Of a DNA stretch of 64,000 nucleotides, positions 23,715-35,284 are shown piece by piece. The DNA comes from Micrasema longulum (lineage: Eukaryota > Arthropoda > Insecta > Trichoptera > Brachycentridae), in the NCBI GenBank assembly GCA_022494885.1, contig JAGVSM010002731.1:279492-343491 (forward strand). Direction: 5' to 3'. The position numbers were made by a program, and so were the translations under genes. How positions within the stretch are numbered: the stretch's first letter is position 1; each line of letters opens with the position of its first letter. Under the pieces are notes generated by a model, which saw only the letters and a program-made list of their open reading frames with translations, did no database searches and was not told where the DNA came from.

Positions 23715-24934
23715 CAGTAGCGTGCCTAGGGTTTACGAGTAAGGCAAGCCCATATATATATATTTTGAATTCACATGTGTTGTAATTCTCTGACAGCCTC
23801 ATAGTATAGTGGCCAGCGCATTTACCTACCATGTAAAAGGTCTTGGTTCGATTCCCGACATGGTTGATATGAAATATTTATTTTAAAAGGTGTTTTTACA
23901 CTAGAATGTGTCATAGTCCCTGGACTGGTACTTGAAGCGTAAGACTGATCATCTTACCTTTATGTAGCAAAAATGATCAAGATACACTGCGATTGCAGTA
24001 CTCTATGCACCATTAGGTGCGGAAAAGGAATGATGATAAATTCATTTGTGTGAAAACATGATGTGAGCTTTCTTCACTACAGTTGTACAGTCTACAAAGC
24101 ATCCAAAAGGCATATTATGACGAATAACAATATTTTTTTTAAATATGCATAGGATAATCTTTCTGAGGTCGTTTAAATAAACGAAATAAAGAAAACACAA
24201 TATTATTTTATATAAAGGAATTCCTCAGATATCAACCATTACCAATAAGTAACATCAATATAATATAGCGTGCGTAGAGTTGAATAATAGTCATCGGAAC
24301 CCATAGATACATAAATATAAAATATAATTGATATAAGATATAGGAAAAGGAAAGTAGATAGGCAAATAAAAAAGAAACGTCGGCCATCTCCGAATTCATT
24401 TTATATATGACGTTTGCACAAAATGAAGTAAATTATCGTAAATTATAACCAGTACGGGTCTTTATACAATTAAGATAAAAAAAACCGTTGAAAATTTTCA
24501 AATTCCGTAAAAAAGAGCATAATAAACAATCATAAAGTTTGTTCGATACGAAATACAAGATACGCTCTCTGCCAACTTTACCCTAAAGAAGCTGGCTTCA
24601 GATTCCCATATAAAACTCAACATATACAGACAAACATTTGATGAGTTTACTGTTTGCATCACATGCGAGTTGCACCGTGAAATAAGCCCCATAAGAAGCC
24701 CACGTGCGTGAGCAAGATAAGAAGACATTGTCGTTCGCGCACACAGATTTCATGCGGTTCGGATCTCGGGATGCGAACAGTACCAACGTCGAACAGATCT
24801 CTAATTCTCATGCGGCGCGAAATTTAAACAACGAAATGAATTATTTTTAAGCGTTTGGTTCAGATTTGGTAATTTTGAAATAAAATTAATAGGCAAGCCC
24901 GGCTTATGGGGCTTCTATGGAAATACCGCCACTG
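23715..24934. mobile_element. Non-autonomous hAT transposon with intact 8-bp TSD
   Basis: The left end is CAGTAGCGTGCCTAGGG at 23715. The right end, reverse-complemented from 24934, is CAGTGGCGGTATTTCC, with shared subterminal 'ggcaagcc'. It is flanked by a perfect 8-bp duplication ATGCAACT at 23707-23714 and 24935-24942, which is diagnostic of hAT insertion. The 1220-bp interior shows no transposase. It contains a family C SINE (23795-24045), which therefore inserted into the element or was captured by it. Confidence 0.85.
23795..24045 (+). mobile_element. tRNA-like SINE family C, copy 2 (nested in hAT)
   Basis: Head 'gcctcatagtatagtggcca', B box GGTTCGATTCC at about 23845, then 'cgacatggttgatatgaaat', 'catagtccctggactggtac', 'agcgtaagactgatcatctt', 'gcaccattaggtgcgg' and a (gat)n-like end, gatgat. 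It is one of the best preserved copies. Confidence 0.8.
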
Positions 24935-25334
24935 ATGCAACTGACCTTAAGAGTCTCGAAGCGTCATCCTGACTTCCTTTTTCTTAACAAAATAGTAAAT
25001 AGTGACCTGCATTGCCCACATCTTCACGATAGGATTCAATCTCGATTTTATGTTAAAACTTGTACGAGCAATTGACTATATTAATTTTGTTTATTGATAA
25101 AAATTCTTAACCAGGATATTTTAAATAATGTTATTATTCACGTGTTCAACAGTTTTTTTAAATTATTTATATGTATTCGGAAAATTATAAATAACCCACA
25201 ATTATTCTAATCCGTTGTTTTCTTAAAAGTAATAAAATTAATTAAATAATTGAGTAATCGATAGTAAACCATTTATGTATTCAACCATATTTTAAGCACA
25301 TCATATTCTTTACATGAAAGTAAAGGCTGGATTT

Positions 25335-25460
25335 CACTCCATGGAGACATGTTATTACATTATAACAGAGATGGAGAGCATTTTTGAGAAAGGAATATGA
25401 ATGTTTAAGCATTTACAGGGCTTAAAAACTTTGATCGGTTAGGCTGGCTAAGTATTGAGT
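25335..25460 (+). repeat. Family B repeat fragment
   Basis: Outer segment 'tttcactccatggagacatg', 'acagagatggagagcatttt' and 'taagcatttacagggctta', then decay. It matches the left part of the family B copy at 37725. Confidence 0.5.
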
Positions 25461-25570
25461 ATAAATATAATCGTAGACATAATATTATGTTCTGTAAATA
25501 TTTAATAATGTAAAATAATATCATAACATTCAAATATGTATATCTAGCTCTAGTTAATTTGAAAATACTG

Positions 25571-25720
25571 TTATTTATTTATTTATTGATTAACGGACTT
25601 AGTCCATTAAAAAAATGCCAAAAAAATATTCTTATAATACATACATACCGGCGCAATAGAAATAAAATTAAAATAAAGAAAATTAAAGCTAGGACAAAAC
25701 ATTAATGAATAATTACTACC
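25571..25720 (-). mobile_element. LINE 3' tail (minus strand)
   Basis: Plus-strand 'tttatttatttattgattaa' followed by 'cggacttagtccattaaaaa' is, on the other strand, a UTR ending in (aaat)n. The 'ggacttagtcc' hairpin next to such a tail is a recurrent LINE 3' end form. No coding remnant was recognised upstream. Confidence 0.45.
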
Positions 25721-27052
25721 TCAAGACAAGATCTGGTTTATCTTAGTGATTGTTTAAATTTAGAAAGACAGACACCAAAAAAGTCCAGATCTTTCTTATC
25801 TTAATATTCTTACTGGTTAGATAACAAACACTATATGATTTTATTGATTTTTGTATTTTTAACTGCATTTATAACAATGTGAAATGATATTTTATGTCCA
25901 TTGTTTTATGCACCGGGTGAAGGTTGAAAAGAGTGAAAATAAGTGTTACTACAATTAACGTTTTCAAGGGGTATAAAAAAATCTTCGTTTAAATATTTGA
26001 AATAGTGGCTGTCAATCCGAAACGGTTTTTTAAGTGTTAAAATTTATGAAAAGATTATTTTGAAGCTCCATTTGAAGATTAATCTCATAAACATGTCTAA
26101 CTGGAATTAAGCTGTCAAACGCCTATTAATCGGATTTTAAGCGTTAAAACGACCATATAAGCTGTATTTAAATATAATTTGAGGACGTTTTGGATGGGAT
26201 TTTATTTGTTTTAGTGCGCAAAGCAAGGATTACAATAAAACGAGACGGTATCCTACCTTTTGAATTCATATGATAAAATATTTGCACGAGACGATTGTGT
26301 AACTGATTACATTTCATGCAGTAAATTTTAAATGTCAAAATTGATGTTGATTGAATCGACTATCTGATTAATTTCATCGACGATACATTCCTACATATTT
26401 ATGATATTCACTTTAGAAAATCGTAGTGTAGGAAGGCTAGATGCAGAATAATTTTAATAATAATCAGTTTTCATTAGACGTGCCGTCAATTAAAAAAATG
26501 TATGATTTTAACAAAATGCTGAAGATTTAATGGGTGGCAGTTTAGTCAACAAGTTGTTAACTATGTGTACCCTTTTTCATTCAAAAACGTAGGCATAATT
26601 ATTAAAATATATTAGTCCTTTTAATATCGTAATAATTCAATTATTATGTACCGTGTAATTTTGTACGGTATGTAGTTTTATATTCACATAAATGTTTAAG
26701 CACCTGATGAAAAACTATAACAGTTGTAAAAGAATGTTTTTTTTATATAAAAAATAATTAACAAAAACATATGACTGTAAAGATTGGTGCTTTGGTTTAT
26801 TGAAATTTCATATTTTATATTATAAGAGTAGGTTCTTGTAAATATTGTGTAAACCCATAAATTAAGTAATCAAATAACAATTTTTTATCAACAATCATAT
26901 TTGCTTTTTTTATTTTAAAATTAAAGAAAAAATGTTTTTTCGTTTTTTTTCAATGGTTTTTTTTACAGTTGAAGTTCTTTTGTTAAATAACTTGAGAACC
27001 TTATTTTATCATTTTCTTCACCATGTTATATTATGTATGTGGATGAATGTTT

Positions 27053-27114
27053 ATGTGTGTGTGAGTGAGTGTGCGTGTGCGTGTGCGTGTGCGTGTGCGT
27101 GTATATGTGTGTGT
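27053..27114 (+). repeat. GT/GTGC microsatellite
   Basis: gtgtgtgtgagtgagt, then (gtgtgc)n repeated about five times, then gtatatgtgtgtgt. A 70-codon open frame across it (26932-27144) is a product of the repeat and is not a gene. Confidence 0.95.
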
Positions 27115-28751
27115 AATTATACATGCGTAAGAACTTATTTATAAAAAAATGTTTTATGTACCTTCATTTATTTTTTGAAATATATGTGTATTTTGCACTT
27201 AAATTTTTAATATTGTAATCTCACAGCAAGCACAAGAGATTTCTTCTTTTTTGGTGCGGTATTTCGTTTTGTTTTTTGTTTCTGTACTATTGCTTTATTA
27301 TGTATTTCTTTTTGTTAACATGTAATTTTATTTTATATTAAATAAAAAATAGTATGCATAAGTATGAAAGTGCTTATTTTGTTTCTTTTTTTGTGAAACA
27401 TTCATCCTGTTCTCCCAGATTTCTGACAGACAGATAATTCAATTTTTTTCCAATCCGTTAGTATGGTTTATTAAATATTACCCCTTTTATCCATTAGGTA
27501 TTTTAAATAATAACTAGTTCAAAAGTCGAAAAGGATCCTTTTTACATTATGAAATACTAAGTCAATAAAAGGATCTGTCACTCATCCCATTATCCTCTTA
27601 GAACGCCTAAAGTACCAGCAAATGGGGGCTTAGTCGAGATTTTATTGTTAAAGCCAAGTTAATGCCGTAATTATGAGTGGCATCTGTTGGAGCTTATTGA
27701 AAAAAGGTGACCCTTCGAGTCCTTTACATCTCTGAGAAGAAATTGTTCGTTAAACTTGGAAAAAATGGCTGAAAACATTTGTACAAACACACAGTATTAA
27801 ATACTTTCGGACAAACTCAATATATTGTAATTAAACTATCTGGGCGAAAAAGTATGAAAACATTGCTTTCAGGCGTTACTGGGTATGTGAAATAATTTAA
27901 TCAGATGAAGTTCTTCACAACAGTATTTTTCAAATTATAATTTCAAACAAAATAATTCAATTAAACTAATAAACGTTTGTTTTCCCGGTTACTAGGTTGA
28001 TAAAGTATGATTTAAGCAAGAAAAAGTTACATAAACAAATTAATGCACTTGATTTAAAAAAAAAAAACAATTACAAGTCCGTATAAAATGAAAATTAATA
28101 TTTCCAAATGCTTATCGAACTTACGTTAATATTATTGGTTTATCTTTCCTCATTCAACACCATATTTTTTTGTGTATCAGTAAAAATATAGAATTTTGTC
28201 AGATAAAAAACCACTGTAAAGTATTATTCAATCTAAACAACCAATTACTAAAATGTCCTAAACAAAATAAGCATTTTTTTATCTTTTTCACCATTAATAT
28301 CATTTGCGTGCAGTGCATAAACATTGTAATGTATGTAATTAACAATATACAAGCATAAATAAAAACGGTTAAATGGCAATAGTGGATATTAAAACAATAA
28401 CTGTTCATAAAAAAGTGTTTTTTTCTGTATAATCGAAATACTTAAGCTGTTGATGGTTAATGTCATTTGTATGCGTCTCGCTACTGAAGAAGGATTTAGG
28501 CGCTAAACGACATTATCTTAATGACTTTATTTGACGATTTAAACTCAAACCGTGAGTATTGGACACGATTCTTGAACTTAGCCTAAAATTATAATACGAG
28601 TAATAATATGAATTTTTATAAAGGGTCATATTAATATGCAATGACAAGGGCAGATTATTCCATGCTATCTAAATTTTATGCACGATATTTAAATATATAT
28701 TTTTTTTTCAGTATGTTTTTTTGCAATACATTTATATAATTTTTAAAAAGT

Positions 28752-28985
28752 TGCTGAGTCTTTCACTATGTTTCTTGCTATGTATTTTGTTTTTTACTTG
28801 GTATTTACTTGGTTTTAAAATTTGTTTTTTACCATGTCTTTGACTGGGTTTTTAAATAAGTTTTTTACCATATTTTAATTACATTTTTTACTATGTTTTT
28901 ACTAAAAAAAATTATACGTTTTTTTAAACTATTTATTTTATCATGTTTTTTACTATGTCTAAAAATTGTTTATTTTTCTATGGAT
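28752..28985 (+). repeat. Degenerate T-rich minisatellite
   Basis: Units of about 20-30 bp built on 'ttttttactatgttt' / 'ttttttaccatgtct' recur about eight to ten times with variable spacing. They are diverged but clearly related, which suggests an old tandem array. Confidence 0.6.
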
Positions 28986-30954
28986 TATGGTTTTTTATTT
29001 TAAAAAAATAACTGACCTAGAACGGGGTTAATAATTATAATGAGATATTCAAAGCAACGTTGCACAAATATATAATTTTATGTATGTAATAAGATAATGA
29101 ATAAAAAAATAAAATTTAACTGAGGAAAAAAAATAGTTTAGGTTAACATTTCATGACTATCAGTAGCACAAAATATTAAAAGAAATACAATTCATACTGT
29201 TGCTTTAATGAGATGCGTGTGTTTTTGTAACATCAATTTTATTACGGCCTTGCTGATTACTGATTATTATTGTATGTTTATTAAAAATACTTGTATATCA
29301 GTAATACCTATTTGTTCTATACTAAAGAATTACAGTGATTAGGAGTTGGCCATTCTTCAATTAATGGGTACTTTCGTTTTAACCAAGGATCTCAAAGCAA
29401 TTTCAAAAAAGTATTTTATTTTGGTTTAAAATTTTTTTTTAATGAAGTTTTTTAAAAAACCATAATTATTTGTTGGGTTTTCGCAAACGCAAATAAATCC
29501 AAGATATCATTATATTTTATAATGTCTTTTTTCTCTTGTATTTATAGTAAACTATTTTTTGATGTACACTAAATGAATAAGCTACCTCTTCTTTTAAAAA
29601 ACGCACCTTCTCTAGCCACCTTTAGAAACGCCCGAATCATTACTATATATCCTCAGAATCCTGAACTCCTGGTATTTGAATGTTTTTTAAAAATATACAT
29701 TTACATCCCTTTTCTTACCTTGATTCCTCTTATTCTTTCTTTACTTACTCATCATCGGATTTCACATTCTTCATCCATTAATATGCATGAAATAATGTGC
29801 TTTTTTAAAGTTAATATGTACAAGCCTTATCTTCGAATTTAAAAACAGCTGTTATTTTTAATTAATTTTGTTTTTCTATGTATATATTTTCGTTTTGACG
29901 TACAAATTTTTGACCAACTCTTCGAGTTTGTTTTTTGGTTGGCTGGAATATATTGAAAAACAAATAAATGTCATAATAGAATACAGGATTTAAATTCAAA
30001 CAGATTGTACGTTCAAAAACAAAATAAGTTAGTGTTTATTTGAAAAAAGTATGGGTAATGACATTATTTAAGGTCACGGAGATCTTCTTCTAACTATTAA
30101 TTTGTAATGGACAAAAAACGATAAAATATTATGTAGCCATGGAACGGCCACGTATTTCTTATTATTTTTTAATTTGTCGCGCTTTTTGTCATTTGAAAAC
30201 AATAATTATGTATAGAAATTCTGGCACCGTGTTATAATCATATTGTTCATGGTCCATATAATTAGGCGCGGTCAATTTTTCTAGACGCGTATGATTTTAA
30301 ATATGATCTGAATATTTTTTTAAACAGCATTTTAATACCCCATTGTGCCTTGAAGGTCAAAAATTATTGACGGTGTACGTACTAACTTATAAACGCTAAT
30401 AGTTATTTAAATATTAAATTATTCATTTTTTGGAGGCTGGTTGAACATTGTACCCAAAATCCAAGATAGAATCAGAATATTTTTTTTAATATATCAAATA
30501 AAAATGTTTTTCAATGCTCACTTTTTAAACACAATTGACGTCAGCGCTTTAGTCTACAATGCAAAAAAATAATGAATTAATTTGACCTCAATAGAATTAT
30601 TAAATTCACTTTTTACTGCGTTGAACGAATAAAATAACAGATCTAATGCCTTAAAGAAAATCAGGTTGCTCAGCGCACGTACATACATATTTATTTATTA
30701 TGTAAGCACCGCGGCTAAGACCATCAGAGCCCTTATTATGTCATTCCATCGTTTCGTTAGTTCGTTCGTATCATATGTAGCGGAAACGATAGCGAAATAC
30801 GATTTCGATTGCGTTAAAGTGAGATTGATATATGAGATACGATCGAACTTACAAAACGAAAGAGTGACATAATGTGGGCTCATTTTGCTCGCGTGATCTT
30901 AACGTACATAATAACCTATGTATAGATTTTCAAGCAAAATTATTGAGACTGCGG

Positions 30955-31215
30955 ATTTCTTCAGAAACAGCGTTTAAAACAATTTTTTTGTCCATAAAGT
31001 CAGAATCTTTTAACTATTGGAAATGTGGATGTTTAAACATAGGCAGAATATTAAATGTTACACAGTGTGTAAAGCGGCCACTTAAACCAGCCAATGACAG
31101 GGTATAAGTCCTGTAAACGCCTAGACTTCCCTATAACTTTCTCAAAAATGTTTTCCCTCTCTGTTGCAACAAATTATGATCTAAAAGATTTCTTGTTTAA
31201 AATATTGTTCAGGTT
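30955..31215 (-). repeat. Family B repeat copy
   Basis: 'aaatgtggatgtttaaacat', 'aggcagaata', 'cagtgtgtaaagcggccact', 'taaaccagccaatgacaggg' and 'tttccctctctgttgcaaca' occur in the family's order on the minus strand. Confidence 0.7.
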
Positions 31216-31737
31216 TCTGATCGATTTCTTTAACAAAGCGCCCTCGGGGCATTTTATTACAAAAATGGCGCTAAATTTATCAATCATGATAATAATATAA
31301 ACTGTTTTTTGAACCATGTAATACAATCTTTACTCGCTTAATAGAACCACGCTAGTCTAAGAACTATTGTAAGGTGATGTGGGTAGAAAATTACATAATA
31401 AATGTTGTCAAGGGATTACGACTATTTGCCAAGTGACCGAGCCATAAATAACGTCGACAATAAGTCAACACGCTGTCAGAGACGTATCGTGTATTTTGCA
31501 TTATGTGTTTGCGACGCTCGCGCTAGTTTGGTATGACACAAAATAATGATCCGTAGGACCGAAGTTTTAGACCCCGAATTTACGGAAAAATTATGACCCT
31601 TAATTATTTATTTCAATATTAAATAACTGTAAGTTTCTCTTCATTTTTAATGGCTATCCACCTTCAATAAAAATGGTAGTACAAGTAACCCCCATTGTTC
31701 GCGATGGATACGTTCTCGACATGGCCGCGACAAGCGA

Positions 31738-32173
31738 AATTGAACGTAGTTATGCAGAAAGCAGCCAGTCCACAATTTCGGAAAAATGAGATATTGATGT
31801 TATCGGTTGCAGTAAGGTCAATTCTATGTTTTGCTAAAAACAGCCAGACCGCGTTCATATAAAAAAACTGTATCAATCACCTCCGGAAAAGGTGTCGATC
31901 ACAAAAACGGCATTTCTTAATTTGCAGAAAACGTCCACAAAACTAGAAAAATCTTATAGTACTTTAAAAATCTTTTAAACTGGTCAAATACACAATAGGA
32001 TTCTTGTTTATAATACATAAAAAAAACTTATATATTCATTGTTTATCGTATGTTAAAGTCAAAAACATTCAAGATATTGTGTAGATTTTATAATTCACTC
32101 TTTTCACAAAATGGCTATTATCTCAGTTTTACTTTTCTATGGCTGGCTGCTTTCTATATAACTACGTTCAATT
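31738..32173 (+). mobile_element. Inverted-repeat transposon, 'AATT' family, copy 1 (436 bp)
   Basis: The left end AATTGAACGTAGTTATGCAG and the reverse complement of the right end share about 30 bp (GAACGTAGTTATGCAGAAAG-type). AATT at each boundary may be a 4-bp target duplication or part of the repeat. A second near-full copy is at 44706-45142, and a longer reversed relative at 41979-42884. There is no coding capacity. It sits just beside the Tigger-like remnant. Confidence 0.75.
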
Positions 32174-32249
32174 TTGCCTTCAACGGGGAATTTTATTCGC
32201 ACGGGAACAAGTTTCGAGACGTTATTGTCCCGTAATATAGTATGAAAGC

Positions 32250-32692
32250 CCATTTCCTGCAGCTCTTAAGTTAAAGGTTCACCGCGTCTCCGTGTGTAAT
32301 CTTAACAGAGTCTGATTATTATCTACATCAACACCTTCGACGCCTCCTGAATTGGCTATATGACTAATACTTTCGACGGTATTTTGAATATTTTTTTGTA
32401 ATTCATTTGATCTTCAATTTCTTTGAAAATCTTTTTCTAAACGCCCATCATACATGACTGAGTAATTTCATTTCACGCTTCTTCAATGTTGCTGATAGCT
32501 TTAATAAAATCAAATTGGTTCCACCAAACCCGCATGGCATCTCTATCATCCACCAGTTTGTTCAATGAGTTGGCGCATCGTTTTTCTTAAATAATAGGCT
32601 TTGAATGCTGCTATTCTGCCTTGATCCATAGGCTGTAGCATGGAAGTGGTATTCGGAGGTATCAGGAAAATCAGTGCACAGAGTCTCAAGCT
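32250..32692 (-). pseudogene. Tigger/pogo-like DDE transposase C-terminal remnant
   Basis: Reading leftward from about 32690, the minus strand gives IPPNTTSMLQPMDQGRIAAF and KAYYLRKTMRQLIEQ, then a +1 frameshift to LVDDRDAMRVWWNQFDFIKA, ISNIEEA, stop, NEITQSCMMGV, stop, KKIFKEIEDQM. Another shift gives NELQKNIQNTVESISHIANS and VEGVDVDNNQTLLRLH, then EPLT, stop, ELQEM. The motifs 'PPNTTSLLQPMDQG', 'A.YLR' and 'W..ITQSC..GVWKK' are hallmarks of the DDE_1 (CENP-B/jerky/Tigger) family, lying downstream of the second catalytic Asp. Both internal stops fall where the family has Trp (TGG to TGA and TAG). The catalytic N-terminal half is not recognisable to the right. Confidence 0.85.
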
Positions 32693-32966
32693 AAAAAGAA
32701 AAATATTGCTTTATAACAAAACCGCAATCGTCGGGGTTGCGATCAACGGAGGTTATCCGAACAATGCATTTGAATGTGTAATACAGGCACTAACTCATAA
32801 ATAAACATATGTAGGTTATTAAACATTCGAACGCCGAACGCACTGTATTTAGCTACTACGAAAAAAATTATATAATCCAATTGATTTTTTCCAATAAATT
32901 TTGCTGCACAAATTCATACTAATTTTATAGATTTTTTTATTTTTAAGTTGTTATTTTTATGTTTTT

Positions 32967-33089
32967 TGTTACGAGACGTACATTAGCATAATTTGCGCAA
33001 ATAAACCGTGAAGTGACTTGTTAAATTAATAAACACGGACATTGGGTCATTAGTTGTTGTAGACTCTCTACACGGTGACCCGTGAGTCC
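32967..33089 (+). mobile_element. Possible LTR end and primer-binding site
   Basis: A TGTTACGAG start, an AATAAA-containing body and a CTACA end at 33072 are followed by cggtgacccgtgagtcc, which resembles the primer-binding region after some insect LTR retrotransposon 5' LTRs. No gag or pol follows, and no second LTR was found. Tentative. Confidence 0.25.
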
Positions 33090-33154
33090 AAGTAAAACAA
33101 ATATTAATAAAACAACATTTTAATCCGATACACTATGGATTTGACGTGTTGATT

Positions 33155-33345
33155 AAAAAAACATAAAACAAACAAACCGTCACACCGTTTTTCCGTCACG
33201 AGAGGATAGAACGATATCACACTGCTTTTCCATACAGATCTAGCTTCCTCTACATTCATATATCTACCCATGCACATGTGCCAATTATTCCAGCTTTCAA
33301 TAAGTCCATCTTCAAGTAAGTCGTCCTCGATCTTCTTCAATTTCT
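33155..33345 (-). mobile_element. LINE C-terminus, 'MNVEEARSV' type, copy 1
   Basis: The minus strand encodes KKIEDDLLEDGLIESWNNWH, MCMGRYMNVEEARSVW and SFYPLVTEKRCDGLF. The same order, ILEDG.V.SR.N.R / RCMNVEEARSVC / YPYGEK, recurs at 39331-39640, 43775-44060 and 56420-56570. This is the last segment of an insect non-LTR retrotransposon ORF (RTE-like by general resemblance; clade not proven). Confidence 0.7.
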
Positions 33346-33515
33346 ATATTCATCGACATTCGCATTTAAATCTTTATAGCCATGCTACGGATTTATTCAA
33401 ACGATTTAGAAAAATAGTGATATTTAAGTTTTTTCTGAAACGTCACATCTCTCTTACAGTTTCACACGTCTGCTGGTAGATCTATTTGGATGTGTTCATG
33501 CACGCGTTCATTTAA

Positions 33516-34045
33516 CTAACTTGAGGTCTTAAAATCTATTTCTGGCAGAGCAGAAGAATAATGTTGATTTAAAGGTGGTTTAACTCCAATATATTTTATT
33601 GTTCTTGGACTGACAACTAAAGCAAAATACTGATTACAGTGGTCTGCATAAAAATCGAACCTGACACCATTTTTGCTGATTCTTACGTAAAATGATCTCT
33701 TGGATCCGAATATAACGCCCAGTTTCCTCCATCTAACACCGGTTTTGGCCGAGATCTCTCCCCGCTTATTTTGACCCACCTCCGACTTTGAATCACAACC
33801 TGAACCATTTAATGATACGTCCACCAATAATGAAGAGTGTTTAGCTGATTCAGCTTATCGACAACTTCACCTCTATTACTTGTAGTAAAAATGGGAAGGC
33901 TCCCCTGAAAACGCCAGGTGATAGGGAAAAACGGGGGTTATATTCGGATTCAGGAAATTATTTCTCATAAGAATCAGCCGGAATGGTGTCAGAATAGAAA
34001 AAAAAACATTTTGCAGACCAGTGTTATCCTGCTTTGCAAGATCTA
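33516..34045. repeat. Fold-back repeat covering a 103-codon minus ORF
   Basis: The left arm (about 33618-33775) is the diverged inverse of the right arm (about 33885-34042). 'gggcgttatattcgga' and 'cgtaagaatcagcaaaaatg' on the minus strand correspond to 'gggggttatattcggattca' and 'cataagaatcagccggaatg' on the plus strand, with 'gcagacca' downstream in both. The minus ORF 33827-33516 (starts MVDVSLNGSGCDSK, ends DFKTSS) runs through the left arm. The protein is not recognised, and since it lies in a repeat it is more likely transposon-derived than a host gene. Confidence 0.5.
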
Positions 34046-34169
34046 GATGTGCTGCTATGAAATGAAAACCACCACTTGGTATGGATAAGGAATTTATGAA
34101 TTATGATTGCATTACAACATATTTTTTCGTCTTCTTCTGTAATCTTTTTGTTTTGTTATTTTTTGTAAT

Positions 34170-34195
34170 TAAATAAAAAATAAATAAAAAATCAC
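34170..34195 (+). mobile_element. LINE-like (aaat)n tail
   Basis: aattaaataaaaaataaataaaaaat is a typical retroposed tail. The body upstream is not identifiable. Confidence 0.3.
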
Positions 34196-34559
34196 CCTTA
34201 CGTGGCATGATGTGAAATGATGTAATATAGGTCTTTATAAAATACAATATATAGAGTATATCTCTCTTATTCTCTTCAAAAAATTAAGTCGTATTTTGTT
34301 TCAATAGCCTTAATTATGAGAAATCGATTATTAAGCAGTAGGGTATAGATGTTAAATTTTTGTTTTTATGTACCTATATTTCAAATTATCTTGTTTTTTT
34401 TTAAATGTCAGACAGCACCGTTTGCAAAGATATTTTTAGCAGTCTTTTAGGATATTATAACTGAAAATTCTAATAAATGAAGCCCATGTAAAATTTCAAA
34501 TATGTTATGTGCAACGACTAAGGGAAATAGAAAAACAAAATGACATAAACCGACAAAAA

Positions 34560-34980
34560 TGACGGCAAAATAAAAAAATGAAGTTAGTAAAGAACTAAAC
34601 AATTTAATGTAACTGAACTTTTTCAACTAGAATCCTTAAAATTTATTTATAAACTAGAAACGGATGTCATTGTAGATAAAGAACTAAAACTTGAAAAAAA
34701 AAAGAATTACATGTTTATACACGGACACGATACACAAATATCAAAACAATATCACACACAACATTCAAAAACGAGACAAGGTCAATCGAGACTTTTAAAC
34801 TAGGGACTGAAATTTTACAAGAAACTACCGGACAAAACTTAACAAAAGACTTAGACAACCTTTTCAAAAAATAGAAAACAGAGTATGAATCAAAAAAAAT
34901 ATTTTGTAAAATTATTGTAATAATCCATAAAAAAAATTCTAATAAAAAAACTAGTTTTGTGACATCTTGTTTTACATACT
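34560..34980 (+). mobile_element. Decayed LINE reverse-transcriptase C-terminus
   Basis: Plus-strand frames give LKFIYKLETD, then HGHDTQISKQYHTQHSKTRQ, then GLKFYKKLPDKT and FSKNRKQSM with stops between. This is the expected LINE order: 'IYK.', 'H.Y.TR', 'G.KFYN.LP..I', basic tail. There is an A-rich 3' end. It is badly decayed and the clade is unknown. Confidence 0.55.
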
Positions 34981-35284
34981 GAATTATTGGGATTTTAGAA
35001 CGTTCTCTATAGAGAAGGAGGAACACAAAACACAAAACAAGATAAAAAGTGCTAATTGCAATAACGACGCCTGGTGACAGCAGTTACCACCAGATGCTCT
35101 ACTGTTCCTTAACTTAGATAATCTCCTCATGGGAATATAATAACATAAATTAGAAAAACACATTCCGATGGCTTGGCGATGACAAACGTCCCAGACTAAC
35201 TCCAAAATCGCATTAAAAAATATTCAAATGATCTCAGAACAGGACGGATGTTGTGTTTGTCAGTGGTATCATTAATTACTTCAG

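Larger units (their letters stand above)
25960..30950. other. Long AT-rich stretch with two tandem repeats
   Basis: Apart from the microsatellite at 27053-27114 and the T-rich minisatellite at 28752-28985, nothing was recognised. Several 60-90 codon frames are composed of low-complexity I/K/F/N runs and look like chance. Confidence 0.55.

Noticed and set aside
24498..24786. Two overlapping minus ORFs near 24.6 kb
   Set aside because: They lie inside the non-autonomous hAT element and show no transposase or other motif.
26932..27144. Cys/Val-rich 70-codon ORF
   Set aside because: Its C-terminal CACACACACICVC is the translation of a GTGTGC microsatellite.
28440..28520. Another possible hammerhead (ctgaagaaggatttaggcgc followed by taaacgac)
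   Set aside because: CTGAAGA is present but stem II does not pair cleanly and GAAA is absent (TAAA), so it was not counted.
29573..29842. 89-codon plus ORF with possible membrane segment
   Set aside because: No recognisable domain, start context or splice signals. Composition fits chance in AT-rich DNA.
34715..35035. 106-codon minus ORF with hydrophobic composition
   Set aside because: It overlaps a plus-strand LINE remnant, and the hydrophobic residues come from A-rich sequence read backwards.
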